The notes under the pieces are model-generated. The model did not search any database. It saw only the letters and a program-made list of their open reading frames with translations, and was not told where the DNA came from. 64,000 nt of DNA from Acidimicrobiales bacterium (lineage in GTDB: Bacteria > Actinomycetota > Acidimicrobiia > Acidimicrobiales > Poriferisodalaceae): positions 181,258-245,257 of the forward strand of contig VYDH01000018.1 of assembly GCA_009843525.1 (NCBI GenBank), given 5' to 3'. A program made the position numbers and the translations under genes. Of this stretch, positions 40,057 to 49,189 are shown piece after piece (the first letter of the stretch is position 1; each line of letters begins with the position of its first letter).

Positions 40057-40635
40057 ATGAGACTGCCCGACATCACACCCGAAGAGCTGACCGGTGGCGG
40101 GCGCGAGGTCTACGACGCCTTGCGCAGCGGTCCGCGCAGCGCGGCGACCTCGAATCTGAACGTCAAGAGCATCGTGGGCCCGTATGGCGTGTGGGTCCGG
40201 GCTCCCGCCATCGGCGGACCCACCCAGGCGCTGGGCGCCGCTGTCCGGTTCGCGGGCGGCTTGCCCGAGCCGGTCAAGGAAGCGGCCATCTGCACGGTCG
40301 GGGCGCACTACCGGTCGAAGTTCGAGTTCGCCGCCCACGAACGCCTGGCGCAGATGGCGGGCATCGAGCAGCGACACCTCGATGCGCTCCGGGAGGGCAG
40401 GCCCGCTGAGTTCACCGGGCAGGAGGCCATCGCTCACCGGGTCGCGGCGGAGCTGCTCCAATCGCACCGCATGAGCGATGAGACCTACGCCGCTGCCGTC
40501 GACGAGTTCGGTGCCGAGGGCGTCATCGAGCTGGTAACCACGGTGGGCTACTACTGCTTGATCTCGCTGACGCTGAACGCCTTCGAGATCCCGTTGCCGC
40601 CCGATTGGGAGGATCCCTTCCCCGACGGAGACTGA
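40057..40635 (+). CDS. carboxymuconolactone decarboxylase family protein
   Basis: A 192-residue CMD/AhpD-like all-helical protein. The family core is EAAICTVGAHYRSKFEFAAH; the CxxC of AhpD is not present, so it is closer to the decarboxylase-like branch with the HYRS-FEF-H pattern. Function not assignable. AAGGAG precedes the ATG at 40057. Its stop abuts the stop of the convergent histidine kinase gene with no gap. Confidence 0.85.
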   Translation: MRLPDITPEELTGGGREVYDALRSGPRSAATSNLNVKSIVGPYGVWVRAPAIGGPTQALGAAVRFAGGLPEPVKEAAICTVGAHYRSKFEFAAHERLAQMAGIEQRHLDALREGRPAEFTGQEAIAHRVAAELLQSHRMSDETYAAAVDEFGAEGVIELVTTVGYYCLISLTLNAFEIPLPPDWEDPFPDGD

Positions 40636-42891
40636 TCAGTTCGCCGGGGCCGCGGCATCGTCAGCCTGGACTGGCTCGATCGGCTCGACAGGGGCTGCGC
40701 GCTCGAGCGGCAGTTCCACCGTGAACTCGGTGTACTCGCCCGGCTCGCTCTCCACCGAGATCTGCCCGCCGTGGCCTCGGACAATGTCGTTTGACATCGC
40801 CAAGCCCAGTCCCGTGCCCTCATTGGTGGGCTTGGTGGTGAAGAACGGCTCGAAGATGCGCTGGACGACATCCGGCGGGATGCCTGTGCCGTTGTCGCGA
40901 ACTTTGATCACCGCCAACTCGTCGGTTCGCTGAGTGCTGAGCCAGATCGTCGGGAAGTAGGGCGTGTCGTCGCTGGCGCTCAGGGTGACCATCTTGCCCG
41001 GCTCGCCGCCGAGGTCCCGCCAGCGCTCGTTGGCGGCATAGCCGGCATTGGTGACCAGGTTGAGGAACACGCGACCCATGTCCTGCGGGATGACCTCCAG
41101 CTCGCCCACATCGGGGTCGAAGTCGCGTTCGATGGTCACGTTGAAGTCGGCGTCCTGCGCCCGGGCGCTGTGGTAGGAGAGCATGGCGTGCTCGTCGAGC
41201 AAGGCGTTGATCTCCACGGGACGTGACTCGCCGCCGCCCCGGCCCATCATGAGCATGCTCTCCACGATGCGGTTGGCCCGGTCGCCGTGCCCGCGGATGC
41301 GAGTCAGGTTCTCCTTGAGGTCGCCGGTGATCTCGGCGATGTAATCGGCTTGATCGTCGGGCGGTTCCGGATCGGCGATCGCTTCGAGCAGTTCTTCGAG
41401 CAGTTCGTCGGACGACTCGGCGAAATTCTTGACAAAGTTCAGCGGGTTCCGGATTTCGTGGGCGACGCCGGCGGTCACCTCGCCGAGCGCCGCCAGCTTC
41501 TCGTTCGCCACGATCTGGTCTTGCGCACGGTCCAGATCGGCGAGCGTCTGGGACAGCTGCTCGTTGCGCTCGCTGAGCTGACCGGCCAGTTCTTCGACCA
41601 GGTTGAGCCGCTGCACCTCGAGTGCGGCCTGGCGGAACTGCTCGAGCGCATCCGCCATCTCGGCCACCTCATCCCTGCCCCCGGTTTCGACAGGGGTCTC
41701 GAGATCGCCGCCTGCGAGGGCTCGCATGCGGTTGGACAACTGGCCGACGCGCCGCAGGATCCGCTTGCCGACGAACAGCCAGCTGATGAGCAGCGCACCC
41801 AGGACGCCGACGACGCTGATGACGATCAGCAGCAGTCGCCCGGTGTTCACGGCCTGTGCCGACGCTTCGGTAGCGACGTCGACATCGGTCTCCACGGCAC
41901 CGACGAGCGATTCGATCTCGCCCACCAGCGCCACGCCCAAGGCTTGGTTCTCGGCGAGCTGTCGGCGCTGGGACTCCTCTATCTGCAGGCGTCGCTGCGT
42001 GACATCGAACACGCTGCCGTCGTTGAGCCCGAGCGCGAAGAGCCGATCTACTGCGGGTCTCAGGTCGTCGCCGGCAGCCACGTCGAGCGTGGCCACGCTG
42101 ATCTCGATGCGGTCTCGCGCAGACTCGAAGCTCTCTCGCAGCGGCTCGATCAGCGCCGACTGCGATGCGCTGAAAGCGCTGGCCAGCAGCTCGGCAGACT
42201 GCGCCACGTCCCCGCCGAGGGCGGACCAATGGCGGTACAGGCGCACTTCCTCATCGGAGCGGTGGACGGCGTCCGGAACGGGTGGGGTGTCGAGTTCTCG
42301 CTGGCCGGCAACCAGGTAGAAGAGCTGATCGTCGAGCGCCGGCACAATCTGGCGCTCAAGTTCGCGCACGGCTGCATCCACTTCGGCCCTGAGTTCGTCG
42401 GCCTCCGTCCCGAGTTCGAAGTACTCGGGCATCTCGGCCTCAATGGCGGAAATGTTCGAGTTGAGCTGTGCGGCGTACCCGCGCATCTCGCCGAGCCACA
42501 TCGAGCCGGTGCCGCGGTTCCACAGCAACTCCAACTGCGTCTCGAACTCGGAGCGCGCAGCTGCGATTCCTGTCACGACGCTCTCGAAGTCGTCGGGCGT
42601 GGAGGACACGAGTGCCGGACCGCCGGCCACCAGACGGTTGCTGGACTCGGCGACGCCGAACGCGGCGCTCAGCTCCGGGATGGCGCCTTCGTTGACCTCC
42701 TTCTCCGCCTCGCCGACACGGGTGAATGAGATCCAGGCGACGAGGCTGGCAGCCAGCGTCAGGAGCAATGGGGCGGCGATGCCGGCGTACATCTGTGTTG
42801 AGATCCGTTGGTGGATCGCCGGCTTGCGGTGCTCGCGCGCCCCGTTGGAACCGCTTGGCGGCGCTTCTTCGGTGGCGACTGTGTCGGTCAT
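40636..42891 (-). CDS. membrane sensor histidine kinase with large extracellular domain
   Basis: A 751-residue kinase. Membrane segments at about 35-57 and 352-374 bracket a roughly 290-residue, mostly helical outside domain. HAMP (375-428) and a coiled coil (425-465) lead to HisKA with His478 in GVAHEIRNPLNFV. The ATPase part has DNGTGIPPDVV and FFTTKPTNEGTGLGL. Its start overlaps the stop of the binding-lipoprotein gene by four bases (ATGA), so the two are coupled. Its only nearby receiver partner is the PP2C protein of the same operon. Likely senses a ligand held by the lipoprotein (inference). Confidence 0.93.
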   Translation of the reverse strand: MTDTVATEEAPPSGSNGAREHRKPAIHQRISTQMYAGIAAPLLLTLAASLVAWISFTRVGEAEKEVNEGAIPELSAAFGVAESSNRLVAGGPALVSSTPDDFESVVTGIAAARSEFETQLELLWNRGTGSMWLGEMRGYAAQLNSNISAIEAEMPEYFELGTEADELRAEVDAAVRELERQIVPALDDQLFYLVAGQRELDTPPVPDAVHRSDEEVRLYRHWSALGGDVAQSAELLASAFSASQSALIEPLRESFESARDRIEISVATLDVAAGDDLRPAVDRLFALGLNDGSVFDVTQRRLQIEESQRRQLAENQALGVALVGEIESLVGAVETDVDVATEASAQAVNTGRLLLIVISVVGVLGALLISWLFVGKRILRRVGQLSNRMRALAGGDLETPVETGGRDEVAEMADALEQFRQAALEVQRLNLVEELAGQLSERNEQLSQTLADLDRAQDQIVANEKLAALGEVTAGVAHEIRNPLNFVKNFAESSDELLEELLEAIADPEPPDDQADYIAEITGDLKENLTRIRGHGDRANRIVESMLMMGRGGGESRPVEINALLDEHAMLSYHSARAQDADFNVTIERDFDPDVGELEVIPQDMGRVFLNLVTNAGYAANERWRDLGGEPGKMVTLSASDDTPYFPTIWLSTQRTDELAVIKVRDNGTGIPPDVVQRIFEPFFTTKPTNEGTGLGLAMSNDIVRGHGGQISVESEPGEYTEFTVELPLERAAPVEPIEPVQADDAAAPAN

Positions 42892-44177
42892 GGCTCTGTG
42901 CTTGTCAGCGTCTCAATGGATCGGTAGGCGCCGTCGGGTCCGATCTGGGTGACGAAGACGGCGTCGGATCCCTGATTGTCCTCGGTAATGCTCTCACCGT
43001 CACCGAAGTTCATCGTGAAGCCGTCGATGTCCAGTTCGTCAGCCCCCAATATGGAGTTCAGGAAACAGTCACGCGACAGCGCGCTGCCGCACTGTTCCAG
43101 ACCTGCAATCGCCAGCCTTCCGGCGATGTAGCCCTCCAGCGACACAAAGCCGGGAACCGCGTCGGGGTCTATTTCGCGCAGTGCGGCCTGGTACGCCGCA
43201 ACGACCGGCGTGGAGTCGTCAAAGGGGAATGGCACGACCTGGGTCACGAGCACTCCCTCGCCCTCCGCACCGAGCTGGTCGGCGAGAGCGTTCGCGCCGA
43301 CGAACGACAGCGTGATGAATACGGGATCGAAGCCCGTATTGCGCGCCCAGGAAATGAGCGTGCCCACTGGCTCGTACGCGCCGACCATGATGACGGCCTC
43401 AGGGTTGCCTGCTCTCAAGTCCAGCAGCGCCGATTTGATGGCCGTGGTGTTCCGGGGGTAGAAGCCGATCGCGACCGGTTCCATGTCGCGTCGCTCCAGA
43501 GCGGCCAGTGCGCCGAAGTAACCCGCGCGCCCGAACGAGTCGTCCTGGAAGAGCACTCCGATGCGGTCGATGCCGAGGTCGGTGGTGAGCCGCTCCACCA
43601 TCTCCTCGGTCTCTTGGGCGTAGGAGGCGCGCAGGTTGACGATGTTGGTCCAGTCGTCGTTCCGCAGGAAACCGGCCCCGGTGAACGGCGCGACATACGG
43701 CACGTCAGCGTCGGCGGCGACCGGCGTTGCGGATCGGGATGTGGGCGTGCCCACGGCACCGATGAGAGCGAACACCTCTCGCTCTTCGATGAGCGAGCGG
43801 GTGTTGGCGATGGCTGCCTCGGGCTCGTACTTGTCGTCGAGCGATTCGAGAACGAGCTGTCGCCCGTTCACGCCGCCGGAGCGGTTGGCCTCTTCGAAGG
43901 CCGCCTGGATCCCGAGCTGCATGCCCAAGCCGAGTTCTGCTGCGGCACCGCCTAGGGCGGCGGATTGCCCGAATACAACCCGATCGGCGTACACACCGGT
44001 CTCGTCGCTGAGATTGTCGGGCACGGTCGGGCGGACCGGAGCTCCGATCGTGTCCGAGGGACCCGAGCCCTCTGACCCGCCGCCTGAGTCGCTGCAAGCG
44101 CCGAGCAGGGCAGCGGCAGCAATGGCAAGGGCCGCCGCCGAGGCGCCAGCGCGCATTCTCGCCGTGCCGTCAGGCAC
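42888..44177 (-). CDS. orphan branched-chain-type substrate-binding lipoprotein
   Basis: A 429-residue type I periplasmic-binding-fold lipoprotein (lipobox LLGAC, Cys28), with DRVVFGQSAALGGAAAELGL opening the ligand domain and VNGRQLVLESLDDKYEPEAA following, as in Leu/Ile/Val/amide-binding proteins. No permease or ATPase gene is nearby. It overlaps the kinase-like gene upstream by 8 bases and the histidine kinase downstream by 4. The arrangement argues for a sensory, not transport, role. The start may instead be the ATG at 44156. Confidence 0.9.
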   Translation of the reverse strand: MPDGTARMRAGASAAALAIAAAALLGACSDSGGGSEGSGPSDTIGAPVRPTVPDNLSDETGVYADRVVFGQSAALGGAAAELGLGMQLGIQAAFEEANRSGGVNGRQLVLESLDDKYEPEAAIANTRSLIEEREVFALIGAVGTPTSRSATPVAADADVPYVAPFTGAGFLRNDDWTNIVNLRASYAQETEEMVERLTTDLGIDRIGVLFQDDSFGRAGYFGALAALERRDMEPVAIGFYPRNTTAIKSALLDLRAGNPEAVIMVGAYEPVGTLISWARNTGFDPVFITLSFVGANALADQLGAEGEGVLVTQVVPFPFDDSTPVVAAYQAALREIDPDAVPGFVSLEGYIAGRLAIAGLEQCGSALSRDCFLNSILGADELDIDGFTMNFGDGESITEDNQGSDAVFVTQIGPDGAYRSIETLTSTEP

Positions 44178-44598
44178 CAGCCCGGGCGACCAGCGTCAGG
44201 TGGTTCTTGCCATCGGCGTGCTTGTACGCAAGATCTTCGGCCATCGTGCGCACGAGGTGCAGCCCCAATCCGCCGATCGATCGCTCCTGGAGCGGCAGAT
44301 CGGTATCGGGAGACGGCTCGTCATTCAGGGGATCGAATGCGGTGCCGTCGTCGACGAGGGTGATGGTGACGGAATTCTCGCCGCTCTCCAGCGTGATCTC
44401 GATGTCGCTGAGCCCGCTGGTGCGCCCGTGCGTCAGCGTGTTCAGGATGAGCTCCTCAAGAATGAGATTGGACCTGAGGACCAAGTCGGGCGCCCAGTCG
44501 TCCAGCTCTGCCATCTCCTCGACGAATGCCACGATGCGCGGGAGCGCCTCGGCCGCAGCAGCGCCCGGCACTGGTGTGATGTTCAGCGAACGTCTCAT
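44170..44598 (-). CDS. RsbW-like anti-sigma factor / serine-protein kinase
   Basis: A 142-residue HATPase_c_2 protein. N-box ILEELILNTLTHG, G1 box VDDGTAFDP and G2 box GGLGLHLVR are present. Such kinases bind a sigma factor or other partner and phosphorylate a STAS antagonist; one is encoded two genes upstream. Its start overlaps the PP2C gene by four bases. No sigma-factor gene lies in the window, so the output partner is unknown. Confidence 0.88.
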   Translation of the reverse strand: MRRSLNITPVPGAAAAEALPRIVAFVEEMAELDDWAPDLVLRSNLILEELILNTLTHGRTSGLSDIEITLESGENSVTITLVDDGTAFDPLNDEPSPDTDLPLQERSIGGLGLHLVRTMAEDLAYKHADGKNHLTLVARAGA

Positions 44599-45767
44599 GA
44601 CGCATTCCGGTGCAGTGTCAAGCAGGTGATGTCATCGGAGGCGGGAGCCTCCCCGGCGAACTCGGCAACAGCATCGAAGACGGTGCTCATCGCTTCATCG
44701 GCGTTCTTCGGCGGGTTGCCCTCGAAGAGCTTGAGGATCTGAGCGATGCCGAATTCCTCGTGGTACACGTTCATCGCCTCGCTGACACCGTCGGTGTAGA
44801 GCAGGAGCGTCTCGCCGGGTCCGAGCGTGACCGTGTGCTCTCTCAGGTTCTTCGCGAAGATGTCCTCAGGCGCCACGCCCAACGCGATGCCTCCCATTGC
44901 GGGCAATTGCTCGGAGCTTCCGTCGGCCCGGATGACGACCGGCGGATCGTGCCCCGCGCTGGAGTACGTCACCTCGCCGCTGTGGGGGTCGTACACCGCC
45001 ATGATGACGGTGACGAACATCAGGGTGGGGTTGTCGGCCTGCAGCACGCGATTTGCCTCGATGAGGGCCTCGCGCGGCGAGCCGGTGCCGATGGCGGCGC
45101 CCTTGAGGGCAGTCCGACTCGACATCATGAACAAGGCCGCAGGAATGCCCTTGTCGGAGACATCGGCGACGGTCGCGAACATCCGGTCGTCCGGAGCATT
45201 CACGTAGTCGTAGAAATCGCCCCCGACGTTTCTGGCCGCCACCATGTTGGCACTGATCTCGTACTTCGCCGTCGCCGGGAAGTCGGACGGCAGGATCGAC
45301 TGCTGCACGTTGGTGGCAATGTCGAGCTCATTTTGGAGCGTGACCAGCTTGTCGCGCGATGCCGTGGCTTCCCGCCACTGCCGGAGATGCTCGACCGTGC
45401 GCTCGATCGTGATCTGCAGATCGTCGAAGTCGACCGGCTTGGTGACGAAGTCGAACGCGCCCCGGTTCATGGCCGTGCGGATGTTGCCCATGTCGCCGTA
45501 GGCGGAGATGATCACCGCCCGCAGGTCCTGATCGAGCGAACCGAGCTGGGACAGCAGGGTCAACCCATCCATCTGCGGCATGTTGATGTCGGACAGCACC
45601 AAGTCGATGCTGTCGTCGGCCCGCAGTTTCTCAAGCGCCTCTAGGCCATTGCCCGCGAACTCGAATTGGTACTTGCCGCTGCGGATCTGTCTCCGCATGC
45701 GCTGCAGGACAAGCGGCTCGAGATCGGGCTCGTCGTCAACGACGAGGATGCGCCAGGGCTGGGACAT
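44595..45767 (-). CDS. response regulator with PP2C-type (SpoIIE/RsbU) phosphatase domain
   Basis: A 390-residue protein. Receiver 1-125: VVDDEPD, phospho-acceptor Asp60 in LVLSDINMPQMDG, Lys in TKPVDF. A helical linker (about 130-165) precedes the PP2C domain: NVGGDFYDY, VADVSDKGIPAAL, SSAGHDPP, YTDGVSEA and DDITCL. It should dephosphorylate the STAS protein when its receiver is phosphorylated, probably by the histidine kinase of the operon. ATG 45767 is chosen, 8 bases after the STAS stop; the open frame upstream is not coding-like. Confidence 0.92.
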   Translation of the reverse strand: MSQPWRILVVDDEPDLEPLVLQRMRRQIRSGKYQFEFAGNGLEALEKLRADDSIDLVLSDINMPQMDGLTLLSQLGSLDQDLRAVIISAYGDMGNIRTAMNRGAFDFVTKPVDFDDLQITIERTVEHLRQWREATASRDKLVTLQNELDIATNVQQSILPSDFPATAKYEISANMVAARNVGGDFYDYVNAPDDRMFATVADVSDKGIPAALFMMSSRTALKGAAIGTGSPREALIEANRVLQADNPTLMFVTVIMAVYDPHSGEVTYSSAGHDPPVVIRADGSSEQLPAMGGIALGVAPEDIFAKNLREHTVTLGPGETLLLYTDGVSEAMNVYHEEFGIAQILKLFEGNPPKNADEAMSTVFDAVAEFAGEAPASDDITCLTLHRNAS

Positions 45768-45775
45768 GGGCGTAG

Positions 45776-46111
45776 CTACGCCAGCTGTGCCTTCGCCTCG
45801 TCGAGCGTTCCGAACACCGTGATGATCTGATTGAAGCCGCTGATGCGGAACACTTCGTCGACCGAGGCTGCGAGCGAGCAAACGGCGAATGGCGTCGAGT
45901 TGCCGCCCAGATGCTGAGCGAGCAGTAACAGGACGCGCAGGCCGGCGCTGCTGATGTAGTCGATGCCGCCCATGTCGAGAATGACGCGGTTGTCATCGCC
46001 CGAGAGAGCAGCCATCAGCGATTCGTGAAATTCGGCGGAATTCGATCCGTCCACACGGCCCGCGGGACTGATCACGTTCGTGCCTGCGTCCCGCTCCTGT
46101 GCGAGTTCCAT
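45776..46111 (-). CDS. STAS-domain anti-sigma factor antagonist
   Basis: A 111-residue single STAS domain. The phosphorylatable Ser is at 54/55 in GIDYISSAGLRVLL. When unphosphorylated it would bind the RsbW-like kinase and free that kinase's target. First gene of the five-gene signalling operon. AGGAGG precedes the ATG at good spacing. Two inverted repeats lie upstream. Confidence 0.92.
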   Translation of the reverse strand: MELAQERDAGTNVISPAGRVDGSNSAEFHESLMAALSGDDNRVILDMGGIDYISSAGLRVLLLLAQHLGGNSTPFAVCSLAASVDEVFRISGFNQIITVFGTLDEAKAQLA

Positions 46112-46138
46112 ATTGTGCAGCCTCCTGCGCAGCTACGA

Positions 46139-46176
46139 GATGCGGAAGTACCGCATCATGCCAGACCTGAGGCATG
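46139..46176. promoter_or_regulatory. two adjacent inverted repeats between the STAS operon and uvrC
   Basis: GATGCGG-AAGTA-CCGCATC (46139-46157) touches CATGCC-N8-GGCATG (46157-46176). On the minus strand they fall in the leader or promoter of the STAS operon. They could be operators or leader hairpins; the sequence does not decide. They are about 100 bases before uvrC on the other strand. Confidence 0.45.
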
Positions 46177-46275
46177 CCCGATCCGACACCCCAAAATTCA
46201 GGCCTTACGTCGGCGAAACCTACTACACACCTTCGCGGTATCCACCAACCCATGTCTCCCTCATAACCTGCGAGT

Positions 46276-48150
46276 GTGGGTCTGCGCCCTGAGGGGGGAT
46301 CAGTACCGGATACGCCGGGCAGCTACCAATTCCTGGACGCGGACGGGCGGATCATCTACGTAGGCAAGGCAAAGAGCCTTCGATCCCGCCTGAACAGCTA
46401 CTTCGGCGATCCCGCCGGCCTGCCGCTGCGCACCGCACAGATGGTCGCCTCGGCCGCGTCCGTCGAGTGGATCGAAGTATCGACCGAGGTCGAGGCGCTC
46501 ATGCTCGAGTACAGCCTCATCCAGCGGCACCAGCCGCGATTCAACGTCAGGCTGCGCGACGACAAGTCGTACCCGTTCCTGGCGGTGACCCTGCTCGACG
46601 AGTGGCCCCGTGCCATGGTCATGCGCGGGCGGCGCAAGCGCGGCAACCGGTACTTCGGGCCCTACGGGCACGCGTACGCCATCCGCGAGACGCTCGACCT
46701 GCTGCTGCGGACGTTCCCGATCCGCACATGCAGCGACAACAAGCTGGCCACCCACCAGCGGCTCGGTCGGCCGTGCTTGCTGTACCACATCGAGCAGTGC
46801 GCAGGGCCATGCGTGGGCGAGATCGGGCGTGACGAGTATGACCAGCTCGTCAGGGAGCTGGTGCGTTTTCTTGAAGGCGACACCGACGCGATCGTCAACG
46901 ATCTCGAACAGCGCATGGCCGATGCGTCGATCGAACTTGAGTTCGAGCTGGCAGCCCGGCTGCGGGATCGGCTCGCCAGCGTCCGGCGTGCCATCGAGAA
47001 ACAGCAACTCGCTGGGACGCGCAACGAGGACTTCGACGTGATCGGCATCAGCGACGACGAGCTGGAAGCAGCCGTCCAGCTGTTCTTCGTGCGCAAGGGG
47101 CGGGTGATGGGCCAGCGAGGGTTCGTCGTCGACAAGGTGGAGGCACTCGACGGCCCGCAGCTCGTCTCCCGTGTGCTCTCGGGGCTCTATCACGAGGAGA
47201 ACCCGCTGGGCTGGCCCAAGCTCGTGCTCGTTCCGGAGCTGCCGTCGGACTCAGCGCTGTACGAACAATGGCTGAGCGAGCAGCGTGGTTCCCGGGTGAC
47301 GCTGCGCATCCCGCAGCGGGGCGACAAGCGCGCGCTGATGGACACAGCACGGCACAACGCACGCGAATCGCTCGCACGGCACCGGATGCGTCGCGGCAGC
47401 GACCACAACAGCCGGGCTCGGGCGCTGAACGAGCTGGCCGAGCACTTGGAGCTGCCACGGCCGCCGCTGCGCATCGAGTGCTACGACATGAGCCACCTGC
47501 AGGGAACCAACTACGTCGGTTCGATGGTGGTGCTCGAGGATGGTTTGCCGCGCCGCAGTGAGTACCGGCACTTCCGGCTTCGCAATGTCGATGGCAACGA
47601 TGACTACGCGGCCATGGATGAGGTGCTGCGCCGGCGGCTGCGGAATTACCTGGCCGAGCGTGACCTGCCGCCATCCGAGCAGGGCCGCTTCGCCTACCCG
47701 CCCCAGCTGCTGGTCGTGGACGGCGGCAAGGGACAGCTCGGCGTGGCGGCTGCGGTGCTCGACGAGATGGGGCTCCGCGAGCAGATCCCGGTGTGCGCCC
47801 TCGCCAAGCAGTTCGAGGAGGTGTTCGTGCCGGGCCGTCCCGAGGCGGTGCGCATCCCTCGCCAGTCCGAGGCGCTGTACCTGCTCCAGCGAGTGCGCGA
47901 CGAGAGCCATCGCTTTGCGGTGTCGTACCACCGCAGGCTCCGCAGCAAAGCCATGAAGCGGGGAGTGCTCGACGGCATCGCCGGGCTGGGTGACAAGCGG
48001 CGAGCGCGGCTCGTGCGCGAACTTGGCAGCGTCGGAGCGGTCAAGTCGGCCTCGCTCGACGACTTGCGAGCGCTGAGTTGGCTGCCCGAAGCCGTGGCGG
48101 AAGCGGTGTTCGCTACGACTCACCCAGAGGTGGCGCCGACGGGCTCCTGA
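46276..48150 (+). CDS. uvrC: excinuclease ABC subunit C
   Basis: A 624-residue dual nuclease. GIY-YIG-type 3' incision domain at the N-terminus (GSYQFLDADGRIIYVGKAKS), Cys cluster CLLYHIEQCAGPC, UVR motif near 210 (LEFELAARLRDRL), RNase H-like 5' incision domain (ECYDMSHLQGTNYVG, VVDGGKGQL) and C-terminal helix-hairpin-helix. GTG 46276 is taken as the start, without a strong ribosome-binding site. A long signalling insert separates it from uvrA. Confidence 0.96.
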   Translation: MGLRPEGGSVPDTPGSYQFLDADGRIIYVGKAKSLRSRLNSYFGDPAGLPLRTAQMVASAASVEWIEVSTEVEALMLEYSLIQRHQPRFNVRLRDDKSYPFLAVTLLDEWPRAMVMRGRRKRGNRYFGPYGHAYAIRETLDLLLRTFPIRTCSDNKLATHQRLGRPCLLYHIEQCAGPCVGEIGRDEYDQLVRELVRFLEGDTDAIVNDLEQRMADASIELEFELAARLRDRLASVRRAIEKQQLAGTRNEDFDVIGISDDELEAAVQLFFVRKGRVMGQRGFVVDKVEALDGPQLVSRVLSGLYHEENPLGWPKLVLVPELPSDSALYEQWLSEQRGSRVTLRIPQRGDKRALMDTARHNARESLARHRMRRGSDHNSRARALNELAEHLELPRPPLRIECYDMSHLQGTNYVGSMVVLEDGLPRRSEYRHFRLRNVDGNDDYAAMDEVLRRRLRNYLAERDLPPSEQGRFAYPPQLLVVDGGKGQLGVAAAVLDEMGLREQIPVCALAKQFEEVFVPGRPEAVRIPRQSEALYLLQRVRDESHRFAVSYHRRLRSKAMKRGVLDGIAGLGDKRRARLVRELGSVGAVKSASLDDLRALSWLPEAVAEAVFATTHPEVAPTGS

Positions 48151-48172
48151 TGCTCAATCGGTAGGCGCGCCG

Positions 48173-48178
48173 TACGCT
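48173..48178 (+). promoter_or_regulatory. -10 box for a probable leaderless rapZ transcript
   Basis: TACGCT ends 7 bases before the rapZ ATG, and no ribosome-binding site lies between. That spacing puts transcription start at or next to the A of ATG. Confidence 0.4.
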
Positions 48179-48185
48179 CGGCGGC

Positions 48186-49100
48186 ATGGCTGGGGGGCCG
48201 GAGTTTGTGATTGTGGCCGGCTTGTCGGGCGCCGGGCGCTCGACGGCTGCCAACGCGCTCGAAGATCTCGGCTGGTTCGTCATCGACAACTTGCCGCCGC
48301 ACTTGATCGGCGACGTGGCCGACATGGTGGCTCGGCCTGGTGCGCGGCTGCGTCGTGTGGCGCTGGTAGCGGGAACCCGGGAGTACCGGGAGGATCTGGT
48401 GACGGCGATCTCGCAGCTGCGCGAGCGCAATGCGGCCGTGCGCGTCGTCTATCTGGATGCTCCGACCGACGTGCTGGTGCGGCGTTACGACGACACTCGC
48501 AGGCGGCACCCGCTGCACACCGGCGATCAGCCAGCGGTCGCCGATGCGCCCGAGCCAGCGATGACGGAACCGGTGGCGGAGTCGGTCATCGATGCCATCG
48601 AACTGGAGCGCGAGCTGCTGGCCGACGTACGCGACACGGCCGATGTCGTCATCGACACGGGCGATCTGAATGTCCATGAGCTGCGAGATCGAGTGCACGA
48701 CGAGTTCGGGACAACCGGCGATGAACTCCAGATGCGGACGGCGGTCATGTCATTCGGGTACAAGCACGGCGTGCCGCGCGAGGCCGACTTGGTGTTCGAC
48801 TGCCGCTTCCTGCCGAACCCGCACTGGGTGCCCGAGCTGCGGCCATACACCGGTCTCCATCCCGGGGTTCGCGAGTGGGTGCTCGGCCAACCGGCGACCA
48901 TGACGTTTCTTGAACACCTCATGCCGCTGCTCGAAGCGCTGCTGCCGTCGTACCGGACCGAGGGTAAGTCGTACCTGACGATCGCACTGGGCTGCACCGG
49001 CGGACGCCACCGCAGCGTGGCGATTGCCGAGGAAGTGACGCGGTTGCTCGCCGAGGCGGGCCACGAACTGCACTGCCGGCACCGCGACATCGCCCGCTGA
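48186..49100 (+). CDS. rapZ: RNase adapter protein RapZ family NTPase
   Basis: A 304-residue P-loop protein. Walker A is GLSGAGRST (Arg for Lys, as in other actinobacterial copies). DNLPPHLI, a Walker B-like VVYLDAPTDVLVRRY and the C-terminal SFGYKHGVPREADLVFDCRFLPNP and CTGGRHRSV motifs are diagnostic. A roughly 20-residue Pro/Ala insert follows the ARRH-type loop (after residue 115). In most actinobacteria yvcK and whiA come next; here only 89 bases separate it from gap. Confidence 0.95.
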   Translation: MAGGPEFVIVAGLSGAGRSTAANALEDLGWFVIDNLPPHLIGDVADMVARPGARLRRVALVAGTREYREDLVTAISQLRERNAAVRVVYLDAPTDVLVRRYDDTRRRHPLHTGDQPAVADAPEPAMTEPVAESVIDAIELERELLADVRDTADVVIDTGDLNVHELRDRVHDEFGTTGDELQMRTAVMSFGYKHGVPREADLVFDCRFLPNPHWVPELRPYTGLHPGVREWVLGQPATMTFLEHLMPLLEALLPSYRTEGKSYLTIALGCTGGRHRSVAIAEEVTRLLAEAGHELHCRHRDIAR

Positions 49101-49102
49101 GA

Positions 49103-49138
49103 CCCATTTGCCCGCTAGACAGCTAGCGACGGAATGGG
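49103..49138 (+). terminator. hairpin after rapZ
   Basis: Nested arms CCCATT/AATGGG and CGCTAG/CTAGCG with loop ACAG and a 4x4 internal loop start three bases after the rapZ stop. There is no T-run, so it would be a non-canonical terminator or a processing stem. It marks the junction where yvcK-whiA would be expected. Confidence 0.4.
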
Positions 49139-49189
49139 CCGGGGTGCAGGCAGCCCGCCAGGCCCGCAGAGCGAAGAGGACAGCAGCAG

